Positions 51,758-59,547 of a stretch of 64,000 nucleotides of DNA are shown here, in pieces. The stretch's first letter is position 1. Every line of letters begins with the position of its first letter. Below the pieces are notes generated by a model that was not told the origin of the DNA, ran no database searches, and was given only the letters and a program-made list of their open reading frames with translations. The stretch is from JANPCX01 sp031431125 (GTDB lineage: Bacteria; Pseudomonadota; Gammaproteobacteria; Burkholderiales; Burkholderiaceae_C), in contig JANPCX010000073.1 of NCBI GenBank assembly GCA_031431125.1, forward strand, positions 93,543-157,542. Reading direction: 5' to 3'. The translations under genes were made by a program, and so were the position numbers.

Positions 51758-53230
51758 ATGTCGACCCCCGTTTTGTCGCCCCTCGTGGCCACCGCGCTCG
51801 CCTTGGCGCTGGCCCTCGGCGATGCCACCGCTCAAACCTCCACCAAAACCACCGAGCCGACTGAACGGCGCAGCACGCTGACCGACCAGCAAGCGGTGGC
51901 AGTGACGATCTACAACCAAGAGTTGGCCTTGGTGAAAGACGCGCGCAAGGTGCAGATCGACAGCGGCGTGAATCGGCTGGCCTTGCGTGATGTCAGCGCC
52001 ATGATGCGGCCGGAAACGGCCTTGTTGCGCAGCTTGTCACACCCCGGAACGTTCAGCTTGTTGGAGCAAAACTTTGATTTTGATTTGCTCACCCAAGCCA
52101 AGCTGCTCGAAAAATATTTGGGCCGCAGCGTGCGCATCGTCAAAACCCACCCCACCACGGGGGCAGAAACCGTGGAGGTGGCCCAGGTGCTCAGCGCCAA
52201 CGAGGGCGTGGTGCTGCAAATGGGCGATCGCATTGAAACCGGCGTGCCTGGGTGCATCGTGTTTGACGGCGTGCCTGCCAATTTACGCGACCGGCCCACG
52301 CTGGTGACCGAGTTGCAAAGCCAACGGTCGGGCCTGCAAGATGTGGAGTTGTCTTACCTCACCAGCGGCCTGTCCTGGCGTGCCGACTATGTGGCGGAAT
52401 TGAATGCCGACGACAGCGCCTTGGACCTCAATGGTTGGGTCACCTTGAACAACCTCAGTGGCACCACCTATGCCAATGCCCGCTTGCAATTGGTGGCGGG
52501 GGACGTCAACCGCGTGCGGGATGAATTTCGTGCGGACAAAGCCGAGTTGCTCATGAAAAGCCGAGTGGCAGCTGCACCAGCACCCATGGCCCAAGAGTCC
52601 TTGTTCGAATACCACCTCTATACGCTGCAGCGCCCCACCACCTTGGCCAACCAACAAACCAAACAAGTGGCCTTGCTCAACGCGACGAGTGTGCCGGTCA
52701 AAAAAGAGCTGCTGCTCAGCGGTAGCGACCACTACTACCGTGGCAGCGTCGGCGACTTGGGTAAAAAAATCAAGGTCGGCGTATATGTGGAGTTCAACAA
52801 CAAGGAAAGTGCCAACCTGGGTCAACCCCTGCCCAAAGGCGTGGTCCGTGTCTACAAACGCGACAGCGCCGGAAACGCGCAGTTTGTAGGCGAGGACCGC
52901 ATTGACCACACGCCGAAGAATGAAAAAGTGCGCCTGCATTTGGGTGATGCCTTTGACGTCAGCGCCGACAGAAAACAAACCGACTTCCGCCGCCGGGAAG
53001 CCACCAATGTGGCCAGTTATGTGCACGAGAGCGCCTACGAGATCGTGCTGCGCAATGCCAAAGCCGAAGTGGTGACGGTCACCGTGCGCGAACCCGTGCC
53101 CGGCGACTGGACCATGCTGCAAGAGTCGCACAAACACAGCAAGGTCGCGTCCGGTACCGCGCAGTGGCAGGTGGTGGTGCCAGCGGGCGGCAGTGCCACG
53201 CTGAAGTATCGGGTGCTGGTGCGGTACTGA
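51758..53230 (+). CDS. DUF4139 domain protein, exported
   Basis: A 490-residue protein with a signal peptide ending at GDATAQT. The region VTIYNQELALVKDARKVQIDSGVNRLALRDVSAMMRPETALL and the central LSYLTSGLSWRADYVAEL...LDLNGWVTLNNLSGTTYANARLQLVAGDVNRV are the DUF4139 pattern (mucoidy-inhibitor-A-like family). The C-terminal half is beta-rich. A periplasmic or cell-surface location is expected; function unknown. The ATG is preceded by AGGAGA. Confidence 0.88.
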   Translation: MSTPVLSPLVATALALALALGDATAQTSTKTTEPTERRSTLTDQQAVAVTIYNQELALVKDARKVQIDSGVNRLALRDVSAMMRPETALLRSLSHPGTFSLLEQNFDFDLLTQAKLLEKYLGRSVRIVKTHPTTGAETVEVAQVLSANEGVVLQMGDRIETGVPGCIVFDGVPANLRDRPTLVTELQSQRSGLQDVELSYLTSGLSWRADYVAELNADDSALDLNGWVTLNNLSGTTYANARLQLVAGDVNRVRDEFRADKAELLMKSRVAAAPAPMAQESLFEYHLYTLQRPTTLANQQTKQVALLNATSVPVKKELLLSGSDHYYRGSVGDLGKKIKVGVYVEFNNKESANLGQPLPKGVVRVYKRDSAGNAQFVGEDRIDHTPKNEKVRLHLGDAFDVSADRKQTDFRRREATNVASYVHESAYEIVLRNAKAEVVTVTVREPVPGDWTMLQESHKHSKVASGTAQWQVVVPAGGSATLKYRVLVRY

Positions 53231-53302
53231 GTGAGCGAAGGCATCACAGCCCATGTTGGCGCGTGTACCTGGCGTGCCAACGGATGCGCACGGAGATTGA
53301 AC

Positions 53303-53869
53303 TTACCCCAGCTGGTTTAACCGCTCAAAGTGGCGTTGATAGACGTTCAGGTAGTTGGTGTCGACCTGGCAGCTGGTGATGCGGTTGGTGGGTAGTTCCG
53401 TGGGCGTTTCATCCCAGTCTCCCGCGCCAGAAAAGTATTTCACCGAGACGAGGCTGTTGTTGACTGAATACAGCTTGCCGATGATGAATTCCGCCTCCGG
53501 CGCAACCGCATCCTCAACGATGACCAGCTGGTACTGCTTCGCCAGTTGAGACAGGATGGACCGCCAGCTGGACACGTCGAAGCTCTTCTCAAACGGAACG
53601 CGTTGAAACAACTGCTCTGCGATCAACAAGTCCTTCTGAAACTTGTTTGTGGCGGCACATTTGATGTCGCTGACGTCTTGCGTCCTCAATACCATCAGAC
53701 CGTCCAGATGGAAGTCGTAAACGTACTGGATCAACAGCAGTTCGTCCGAGACGGCCAGCACGAATCCTTGAATCGAGTACTCATCAATGCTGTCGCGGCG
53801 AATGGAGACCAGCGACTGGTCCAGTAAAAATTGTTTGAACCTCGCTGTTGTTTTGGTGACCTTGGCCAT
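53303..53869 (-). CDS. Unknown protein coupled to rtcA, two Sm-like segments
   Basis: A 188-residue protein starting MAKVTKTTARFKQFLLDQSL. Its ATG shares one base with the rtcA TGA (TGATG), so translation is coupled. Two segments read like Sm/LSm-type small barrels: GFVLAVSDELLLIQYVYDFHLDGLMVLRTQDVSDIKC and GKLYSVNNSLVSVKYFSGAGDWDETPTELPTNRITSCQV. If correct, the protein may bind RNA. I do not know a named family. It is the last gene of the rsr-rtcB-rlaP-rtcA operon and a candidate RNA-repair accessory. Confidence 0.7.
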   Translation of the reverse strand: MAKVTKTTARFKQFLLDQSLVSIRRDSIDEYSIQGFVLAVSDELLLIQYVYDFHLDGLMVLRTQDVSDIKCAATNKFQKDLLIAEQLFQRVPFEKSFDVSSWRSILSQLAKQYQLVIVEDAVAPEAEFIIGKLYSVNNSLVSVKYFSGAGDWDETPTELPTNRITSCQVDTNYLNVYQRHFERLNQLG

Positions 53870-54921
53870 CACGTCCCCTTTGGTTTTACGCTGACTCGAA
53901 AACTGTTCTTGTCTGTGACGGCCTCGAATTGCACCGGCAAAAACGCCTCAATCACCCCCGCATTGCTGCGGGCATGGTCTGTCCACTGCGTGCAGGTGAA
54001 ACGCGCTGAAGCCTGGGCTTGACCGGTGTCGCACAGGGCCAAAGCCAGCGGCAGCATCCACTGGTCGGCCAGGTGGGGGCCGAGGGCACCCGTGCTTCCT
54101 TCAAACTGGCGCACCTCTTGCGCCAACAACTCGGCCACACGTTCGGCGCTCAGGCCCTTTTCACCGATGCAGGTGAACACCTCGCTCAGTTCTTGGTAGA
54201 CCAAGGTGGCCATGAGTGCATTGCCCGGGCCTTCGTTTTGGCGCACGGCGGGGGTGAGCAATTGGCTGGGTGCCCAGTTCAAGGCCTCGCCCAAGGCGGA
54301 CAGCTCTCGTTGCGCCACCGAGCGCGGCAAGGCCGGCGCCAGACATTCTGCATAAGAAGCCAATAAGGGGCCGCGTTGCAGCATGTCGACGGGCGTCAAA
54401 CCCTGGGCCGCCGGTGTGATCTCGGCCACCACTTCACCCCCGCCTGCCGGATAAAAACCATGGCGGCGCAGGGTCAGGTCCAGGCCCACACCCAAACGGC
54501 GCAGCAGCGGCGCAAAGGAACGCTGCAGAAACTGAAACGGTGGTGCCATCGGGTTGTGGGTGCCACCGCCCAAGGTCACCCGGCTGGTTTCAGCCGCACG
54601 CATCAAAGCGGGCAGCACGGTTTGCAGCACCAGCGTGCAGCTGCCCGCCGTGCCCACTTGAAAGACGTAGTCGCCCGCCCGCACGGGCCCGGGCTCAAAG
54701 ACCAAGGTGGTTGAGCCCAAAACATCCCCCTCGACCGCCGCCCCACAGACCTTGGCGGCCGCTTGCACGCAGGTGAGGTGTTGGCGCATCAGACCAGGCT
54801 TGGTGCGTTTGGCGCGAATGTGTTTGAAGCGAACCGGCTGGCCCGTGCACATGGACAGTGCCAAGCCGCTTCGCAAAATTTGGCCACCACCTTCACCGGT
54901 GGCGCCGTCGAGTTCGATCAT
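53869..54921 (-). CDS. rtcA: RNA 3'-terminal phosphate cyclase
   Basis: A 350-residue enzyme that converts RNA 3'-phosphates to 2',3'-cyclic phosphates using ATP, and can adenylylate RNA 5'-phosphate ends. The N-terminal IELDGATGEGGGQILRSGLALSMCTGQPV and the HNPMAPPFQFLQ and RHGFYPAGGGEVVAEI segments are family hallmarks. The catalytic histidine region lies near the C-terminus (HLADQWMLPLALA). It is 17 bases after rlaP and coupled to the Sm-like candidate gene. Part of an RNA-repair operon with rtcB. Confidence 0.95.
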   Translation of the reverse strand: MIELDGATGEGGGQILRSGLALSMCTGQPVRFKHIRAKRTKPGLMRQHLTCVQAAAKVCGAAVEGDVLGSTTLVFEPGPVRAGDYVFQVGTAGSCTLVLQTVLPALMRAAETSRVTLGGGTHNPMAPPFQFLQRSFAPLLRRLGVGLDLTLRRHGFYPAGGGEVVAEITPAAQGLTPVDMLQRGPLLASYAECLAPALPRSVAQRELSALGEALNWAPSQLLTPAVRQNEGPGNALMATLVYQELSEVFTCIGEKGLSAERVAELLAQEVRQFEGSTGALGPHLADQWMLPLALALCDTGQAQASARFTCTQWTDHARSNAGVIEAFLPVQFEAVTDKNSFRVSVKPKGT

Positions 54922-54938
54922 GGTGGTTCTCGTTATCT

Positions 54939-55769
54939 TTAGGTGGGTGATGTCGCACGGGCTTCGTGCAACGTCACCGTCTCGTACAAAAAGTGGTCCA
55001 ACGCCTGCGCATTCCCGGGTGGTGCGGGAGGCAGGGTTTGCGCTTTCGCTTGGGCCACGGCCAACTCGCTGGTGATGAAGGCATGCAGGCCCTCCCAGCG
55101 CGGGCTGGTGGCGGCTTCGCCGGCACGCATTTTCACGTCCAGCAAACGGTTGATCTCAGCGATCAAGCCCGCATCGGTCAAGGTGCTTTGCGCCAGCTCG
55201 GCAAAACGCATCGGCGGCACGCCCCGGCCCTCGCTGATCCAGCGTGCCGCCAGCAAGGGCCGCAACACATAGAGGTATTTTTTGTAGCGCACTTCATCGC
55301 CTTGCAAGTGCTCGCGGAAGTTTTTCTTGGCCATGGAGAGATAGTGGTGGTAACCCCGCACCGCTGAAAACCCGTCTTCTGCGAGGGTGCGCAGACGGTT
55401 GGTGGCTGCGTCGTTTTGCCGATAAACAATCGGCGAGCGCAGCCACTCCAGCAGTGTGGGGTTGGAGTCGCGCAGCAACTGCAACGCTTTGCGCAAGTCC
55501 CAGCCGTTCACATCCAAATCACCGCTGATGGGCTGCTCGATCACATCGCGGCCGGGCTCAACCCGCAGGTACCAGGGCAAGCGGTTCACGTAAATAAAGC
55601 GCACGTCGTAGTCGCTGTCAGGCGAAGCAAACCCCCAACCTCGGCTGCCGGATTCACAGGCGAACAGCACCTGCACCTCATGGCGGGATTCGATGTCGGC
55701 CAAGACGCCGAGCACGGTGTGGCGCATGGTGTCGCTCACGGGGTGGGCGCTGAGGATGGTTTCGGTCAT
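54939..55769 (-). CDS. rlaP: RNA-repair-associated nucleotidyltransferase RlaP
   Basis: A 276-residue member of the polymerase-beta nucleotidyltransferase superfamily (PF10127, YcgL/RlaP), commonly found beside RNA ligases. The active-site pattern G-S-R-G-W-G-F-A-S-P-D-S-D-Y-D-V-R-F provides the GS motif and metal-binding aspartates; DLRKALQLLRDSNPTLLEWLRSPIVY and YLSMAKKNFREHL follow. It probably adds nucleotides to or otherwise processes broken RNA ends before ligation. It lies between rtcB (102 bases) and rtcA (17 bases). Confidence 0.9.
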   Translation of the reverse strand: MTETILSAHPVSDTMRHTVLGVLADIESRHEVQVLFACESGSRGWGFASPDSDYDVRFIYVNRLPWYLRVEPGRDVIEQPISGDLDVNGWDLRKALQLLRDSNPTLLEWLRSPIVYRQNDAATNRLRTLAEDGFSAVRGYHHYLSMAKKNFREHLQGDEVRYKKYLYVLRPLLAARWISEGRGVPPMRFAELAQSTLTDAGLIAEINRLLDVKMRAGEAATSPRWEGLHAFITSELAVAQAKAQTLPPAPPGNAQALDHFLYETVTLHEARATSPT

Positions 55770-55871
55770 TTTGATCTTTCATTCGTGTTTGAACGACGAG
55801 CGATTCAGGTTCGCGTGTCGTTCGGGTGAACCGGTGGGGGATGCTGACCAATGCCTCCATCCCCACCGTTT

Positions 55872-57098
55872 TTATCCCTTCACACACACCACCTGCTTCA
55901 AGGTGTGCACCACTTCGACCAGGTCTTTCTGTGCCGCCATCACCGCCTCGATGTCTTTGTAGGCCATGGGGATCTCGTCGATCACGTCCTGGTCTTTTCG
56001 ACATTCCACGCCTGCGGTCGCTTTGATCTGGTCGTCCAAGGTGAACATTTTCTTGGCTTTGGTGCGGCTCATCACACGGCCAGCGCCGTGGGAGCAGCTC
56101 TCGAAGCTTTCCGGGTTGCCGAGGCCGCGCACGATGTAGCTGCGCGCGCCCATGCTGCCCGGAATGATGCCGAGTTCGCCCTTCTTGGCGCTCACCGCGC
56201 CCTTGCGGGTGATGAACACTTCTTGCCCGAAGTGGGTTTCCTTTTGCACATAGTTGTGGTGGCAGTTCACCGCTTCCACATGGGTTTCAAAAGGTTTGGT
56301 GATCACTTGGCGCACGGTGGCGATCAAGTTGACCATCATCACTTCGCGGTTGCGCGCCGCAAACTTTTGCGCCCAACCCACACCACGCACATAGTCGCCA
56401 AAGTACTGCGCCCCTTCTTCGAAGTAGGCCAGGTCTTTGTCCGGCAGGTTGGCGTTGTTGCGCAAGGCGTCTTGTTTGGCCAGCTCAATGAAGTGCGTAC
56501 CAATGGCATTGCCTACGCCGCGTGAACCGGAGTGCAACATGAACCACACGACGCCGTCTTGGTCGAGACACACTTCAATGAAGTGGTTCCCCCCGCCCAG
56601 CGTTCCGAGGTGATTGCGGTTGTTGGTGTTCTTGAAGCGCGGGTGCAACTCGCACAGAGCGTCAAACTCGTCCACCAAGGTGGACCAAATCTGGTCCACC
56701 GACTCGGGCGGGTTTTCCCAGCTGCCGTGGTCGCGGCCACGTGCGCGTGGCGTCGAACCATGGGGCACGGCCTTTTCAATGGCAGCACGCAGCGGGCCGA
56801 GGTTGTCGGGCAAGTCTTCGGCACGCAGCGTGGTTTTGCACGCCATCATGCCGCAGCCGATGTCCACCCCCACGGCCGCCGGAATGATGGCCTTGAAGGT
56901 CGGAATCACCGAGCCCACGGTGGCGCCGATGCCCAGGTGAATGTCGGGCATGGCGGCGATGTGTTTGAAGACGATGGGCAGGCGCGCCGCATTGGCGAGC
57001 TGCTTCTTCGCTTCGTCTTCCACCGGCACACCACGGGTCCACATTTTCACGGGCACGCCGCCTTCGATGTCTTCTTGGTTGTAGTTGGGTTGTTCCAT
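55872..57098 (-). CDS. rtcB: RNA-splicing/repair ligase RtcB
   Basis: A 408-residue GTP- and Mn-dependent ligase that joins RNA 3'-phosphate or 2',3'-cyclic phosphate ends to 5'-OH ends. Conserved features include DIGCGMMACKTT with the metal cysteine, GTLGGGNHFIEVC, HSGSRGVGNAIG, and the late CSHGAGRVMSRTKA with the guanylylated histidine. Length matches bacterial RtcB. It is preceded by four Y-RNA-like elements and rsr, as in Salmonella-type RNA-repair operons. Confidence 0.97.
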   Translation of the reverse strand: MEQPNYNQEDIEGGVPVKMWTRGVPVEDEAKKQLANAARLPIVFKHIAAMPDIHLGIGATVGSVIPTFKAIIPAAVGVDIGCGMMACKTTLRAEDLPDNLGPLRAAIEKAVPHGSTPRARGRDHGSWENPPESVDQIWSTLVDEFDALCELHPRFKNTNNRNHLGTLGGGNHFIEVCLDQDGVVWFMLHSGSRGVGNAIGTHFIELAKQDALRNNANLPDKDLAYFEEGAQYFGDYVRGVGWAQKFAARNREVMMVNLIATVRQVITKPFETHVEAVNCHHNYVQKETHFGQEVFITRKGAVSAKKGELGIIPGSMGARSYIVRGLGNPESFESCSHGAGRVMSRTKAKKMFTLDDQIKATAGVECRKDQDVIDEIPMAYKDIEAVMAAQKDLVEVVHTLKQVVCVKG

Positions 57099-57124
57099 GT
57101 TCTATCTCAATAAAAAATGATGAG

Positions 57125-57262
57125 TGCCTTGCTGCGACCAGGGTTGGTGAAACGTCGTGCTCTACCGCTGAGCTACGGTCCCCCTGTATGGGACCGGCGG
57201 GAGTCGAACCCGCGACCACGAGATTAAAAGTCTGTAGTTCCACCTGAATTCGCAGCAAGGCA
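57125..57262 (-). ncRNA. Y RNA (YrlA-like) containing a circularly permuted tRNA-Lys(UUU)
   Basis: The RNA is closed by a perfect 13-bp end stem (57250-57262 with 57125-57137) and a second 8-bp helix, GGTGGAAC with GTTTCACC. Inside, the 3' part of a tRNA comes first (57233 down to 57190): AGA-CTTTTAA-TCT anticodon arm with anticodon UUU, variable loop, T-arm GCGGG-TTCGACT-CCCGC, acceptor strand CGGTCCC. After ATACAGG comes the 5' part (57182 down to 57156): GGGACCG, TA, D-arm GCTC-AGCGGTA-GAGC, then CACG. All stems pair perfectly when joined. No CCA is encoded. Y RNAs mimic tRNA in known repair operons, but this one keeps a whole anticodon arm. Confidence 0.85.
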
Positions 57263-57271
57263 TCAAAAAGT

Positions 57272-57369
57272 GCGCGACAAGGAACGGCAAGACGTTTTAC
57301 CAGTGCCAGTTTCCTGGCTGGGGTATTGAAAACCCCCGTGGTCCCATGTAGTCCAGCCTGCATTCGCGC
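57272..57369 (-). ncRNA. Y RNA (YrlA-like)
   Basis: About 98 bases closed by GCGCGA (57364-57369) and TCGCGC (57272-57277). The 5' side shares the motif GCGAATGCA then GGCTGGAC-TACA with the other three elements; GGCTGGAC pairs with GTCTTGCC. The interior holds a T-arm-like hairpin GGGGT-TTTCAAT-ACCCC, a GCCAG-GAAA-CTGGC hairpin in place of an acceptor stem, and a D-loop-like CTGGTAAAACG. This matches the tRNA-mimicking module of bacterial YrlA. It lies 9 bases upstream of the permuted-tRNA element. Confidence 0.78.
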
Positions 57370-57413
57370 GAAATTAATGTCCTCTTCTATTCAACAACCT
57401 GCGCACAACGACT

Positions 57414-57469
57414 AAAAATGGCGAGAGACATGGGCGATTTCAACGATGTAGTCTCCCACCGCATTCGCC
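57414..57469 (-). ncRNA. Short Y-RNA-like stem without tRNA module
   Basis: GGCGA-ATGCGGTGG-GAGAC-TACA on the 5' side pairs with the contiguous GTCTC-TCGCC on the 3' side (57420-57429), followed by ATTTTT. It has the same GCGAATGC and TACA motifs and two-helix architecture as its neighbours but only a short loop inside. It may be a minimal Ro-binding RNA, or serve as a terminator or processing site within the operon. Confidence 0.55.
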
Positions 57470-57503
57470 GTGCGTCGGCATTCAAAATTTTGAGGGTCGG
57501 TGC

Positions 57504-57607
57504 CACCAACGACCAGATTCACAAGAGCGGCCCACGGGTAACCCCGTGGCGGGTTTGCAGGCCCGCGTGGCCAAAGGCTGCTGTACTCCTGTGTGCATTC
57601 GCTGGTG
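57504..57607 (-). ncRNA. Y RNA-like element next to rsr
   Basis: About 104 bases closed by CACCAGCGA (57599-57607) and TCGTTGGTG (57504-57512). A second helix pairs ACAGGAG with CTCTTGT. The 5' side has GCGAATGCA and TACA as in the other elements; the 3' internal loop ends CTGGTCG, as in the permuted-tRNA element. Inside are hairpins GCGGG-CCTGCAAA-CCCGC and CACGGG-GTTA-CCCGTG. It begins 35 bases after the rsr stop and is probably co-transcribed with rsr. Confidence 0.68.
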
Positions 57608-57642
57608 ACACCTTCCTTTTCTTTCTTACTTTCGCATTTCAA

Positions 57643-59193
57643 TCACTGTGCATCGAGCGAGATCTTGTCGATCTCACCCACCCAGTGGTCGGCAGCCATC
57701 TTGCCCTCAGAAAAACGGGCCAACAGCGTGAACACGGCGTCGGAGAAACCGCCCACGTTCATGATGTCGCGACGCTCGGCCGCTTGCGTGGTGCTGCCCG
57801 GCTGGATGTCGATGCACACCAAACGTGCCTGGGGGTTGCGGGTTTTCAACTGCTCCCATTCACGCATGGTTTGCGTCGCACCGTGGCGGCGTGCGTCCAT
57901 CCACGATTCGTTGTCCGACACCATCACCACCACATCCACCACCGCACGCTCTTTGTTCAAGAGCGCCAGCGGTGCACTGCAGTTGGTTCCGCCACCACCG
58001 ATGGCGGCCAATGCTTGCGCATTGGTCATCACCGAATCGCGGGCGTTCAAGCGCAGCGGCACCACCGCCTGCTCAAACGGCAGGACGCGAGCACCGGGGT
58101 TCTTGCGCAACACCGCCGCCGCCACCAAAGCCGCCACGTCGATGCAGCGCACGCTGGAGGTTGCCGAACCGCGGTAACCCGTCACCGCCGAGCTCATCGA
58201 ACCCGACACGTCAGGGCACACCACCACACGACCCGCAAGCGCCGGCACGTTGACCAAAGCGGCTTCCATCGCGTCTTGCAAGGCCTCCAGCACCAGGGCA
58301 GGCACACCGTCGCCGGACGCCTTGAATGCCGACATCAATTGATACGGCATCACACGCGCCTTGGCCACGGCTTGCGGGTCACGCAGCTTGGCCGCGATCA
58401 CCTCGGTCAAACCTGGCAACTCGAACACGCCGTGGCGTGCAAAGGTATTCAGGTTCTGACGCACCATTTGCCACGAACCGGTGCGGGCGATTTGCCCCCA
58501 CTGGGCGGCCGTCAAGTTCGGCGCCGTCAACATTTGGAAGGGCACGTCGGGCACCGCTTGCGCCACACCTTGTGCACTGTCGCGTTTGAAGCGCTCGAAG
58601 GCCTGGGTGATAGGCGGCAGCGCCGCTTCATCAAAGGGCTTCCCGATCAACCATGCAAACCAAGCGGCACGCCAGGCGTCCAGGGGCTTGGGGTGAACCA
58701 TCTTCACCACATCGGCCAAAGACGGCGCATTGCCCACCGTGGCGGTGAGCAACCACTGTTGCACCAGCTTCTTCGGACGTGAGCCCAAAGACTTGCGACC
58801 CAAGGCGCCGCTGCGCACGATGTGCACAAAGTTGCGCAGCATCTTGCCGTTGTCCACCACACGACCAAACACCCGTTGCAGCAACGACACGTCACGCACG
58901 GCCAATGCCGCTGCCAACAGCGCAGGCATGTCCTTCATGTAACCCGATTCGCGGGCAAACACGGCGGTCTTGGCAACGAAGTCGGCGTCCACGGTCAACG
59001 CCAAAGCATGCACCGCGTCCAGCTGGTCTTCAGCGCTGGCGTAAAAAGTTTGGTTCAAACAACCGGTAGCCGCCAATTGCGCCAACTGGTGGCGGGGGCT
59101 CAAGGCGTAAGCCGGGGCCTTGCCCTGGTTGCGCGCGTCGGGCTGCGGCAACAAGGCTCCTTTGAAAGACTGAAACAAGGTGGTGTTCACCAT
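57643..59193 (-). CDS. rsr: TROVE-domain Ro60 homologue Rsr
   Basis: A 516-residue ring-shaped RNA-binding protein. The TROVE HEAT-repeat region is about 20-330 (SAEDQLDAVHALALTVDADFVAKTAVFARESGYMKDMPALLAAAL, LNTFARHGVFELPGLTEVIAAKL, MPYQLMSAFKA). The C-terminal von Willebrand A domain has an intact MIDAS: DVSGSMSSAV, then GGTNCSAP and VMVSDNESW. In bacteria, Rsr binds Y RNAs, which gate its access to structured or misfolded RNA, and works with exonuclease PNPase. Four Y-RNA-like elements and the rtc genes follow in the same direction. AGGAG precedes the ATG. Confidence 0.95.
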   Translation of the reverse strand: MVNTTLFQSFKGALLPQPDARNQGKAPAYALSPRHQLAQLAATGCLNQTFYASAEDQLDAVHALALTVDADFVAKTAVFARESGYMKDMPALLAAALAVRDVSLLQRVFGRVVDNGKMLRNFVHIVRSGALGRKSLGSRPKKLVQQWLLTATVGNAPSLADVVKMVHPKPLDAWRAAWFAWLIGKPFDEAALPPITQAFERFKRDSAQGVAQAVPDVPFQMLTAPNLTAAQWGQIARTGSWQMVRQNLNTFARHGVFELPGLTEVIAAKLRDPQAVAKARVMPYQLMSAFKASGDGVPALVLEALQDAMEAALVNVPALAGRVVVCPDVSGSMSSAVTGYRGSATSSVRCIDVAALVAAAVLRKNPGARVLPFEQAVVPLRLNARDSVMTNAQALAAIGGGGTNCSAPLALLNKERAVVDVVVMVSDNESWMDARRHGATQTMREWEQLKTRNPQARLVCIDIQPGSTTQAAERRDIMNVGGFSDAVFTLLARFSEGKMAADHWVGEIDKISLDAQ

Positions 59194-59235
59194 GGGGTTC
59201 TCCTACTTCATTCAACAACTTGATGCCTTCTCTAT

Positions 59236-59252
59236 TGCAATGGGTGTGCCAG
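59236..59252 (-). promoter_or_regulatory. Sigma-54 promoter of the rsr-Y RNA-rtc operon
   Basis: On the minus strand, CTGGCAC-ACCCA-TTGCA matches the -24/-12 consensus (YTGGCAC-N5-TTGCW) without mismatch in the GG and GC cores. It is 43 bases upstream of the rsr start. rtc operons in enterobacteria are driven by sigma-54 with the activator RtcR, which fits. RtcR is not in this window. The AT-rich DNA behind it could hold activator and IHF sites. Confidence 0.9.
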
Positions 59253-59547
59253 GTGTTGGTATGGACGCTGAAGAACATGGCAAGGTGTTGATTTATAAGA
59301 AAAAAGTTTTCCTTCGGAGTCGTTTCGTTTGGTTTTGGAAGATTGATGATCCAATAAAGACTAGCTAATAAAATAGCGAAATATCTAAATGGATATGACG
59401 CCGTATGCGATTTGATCCGCCACCTGGTATCTGCATTGGCGCGAAAGGCGGGTGCTTCCTGGCGAACCGCGAGCGCACGTCGGGGGTGTGTCTCAAGAGC
59501 GCCGAGGGCGGGAAACCTCGATCCCCGCGCCGTACCAGCTTGAGGTG
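59253..59547. other. Gene-free upstream region of rsr
   Basis: Between the sigma-54 promoter and the end of the VWA gene. About 59270-59400 is strikingly AT-rich compared with its surroundings, as expected of a bendable region between an enhancer and a sigma-54 promoter. No coding frame or clear palindromic activator site is seen. Confidence 0.5.

Noticed and set aside
57156..57233. An ordinary tRNA-Lys gene
   Set aside because: The halves are in reversed order, with the 3' half upstream of the 5' half, so it cannot fold as a conventional tRNA transcript; it is annotated as a permuted element in a Y RNA.
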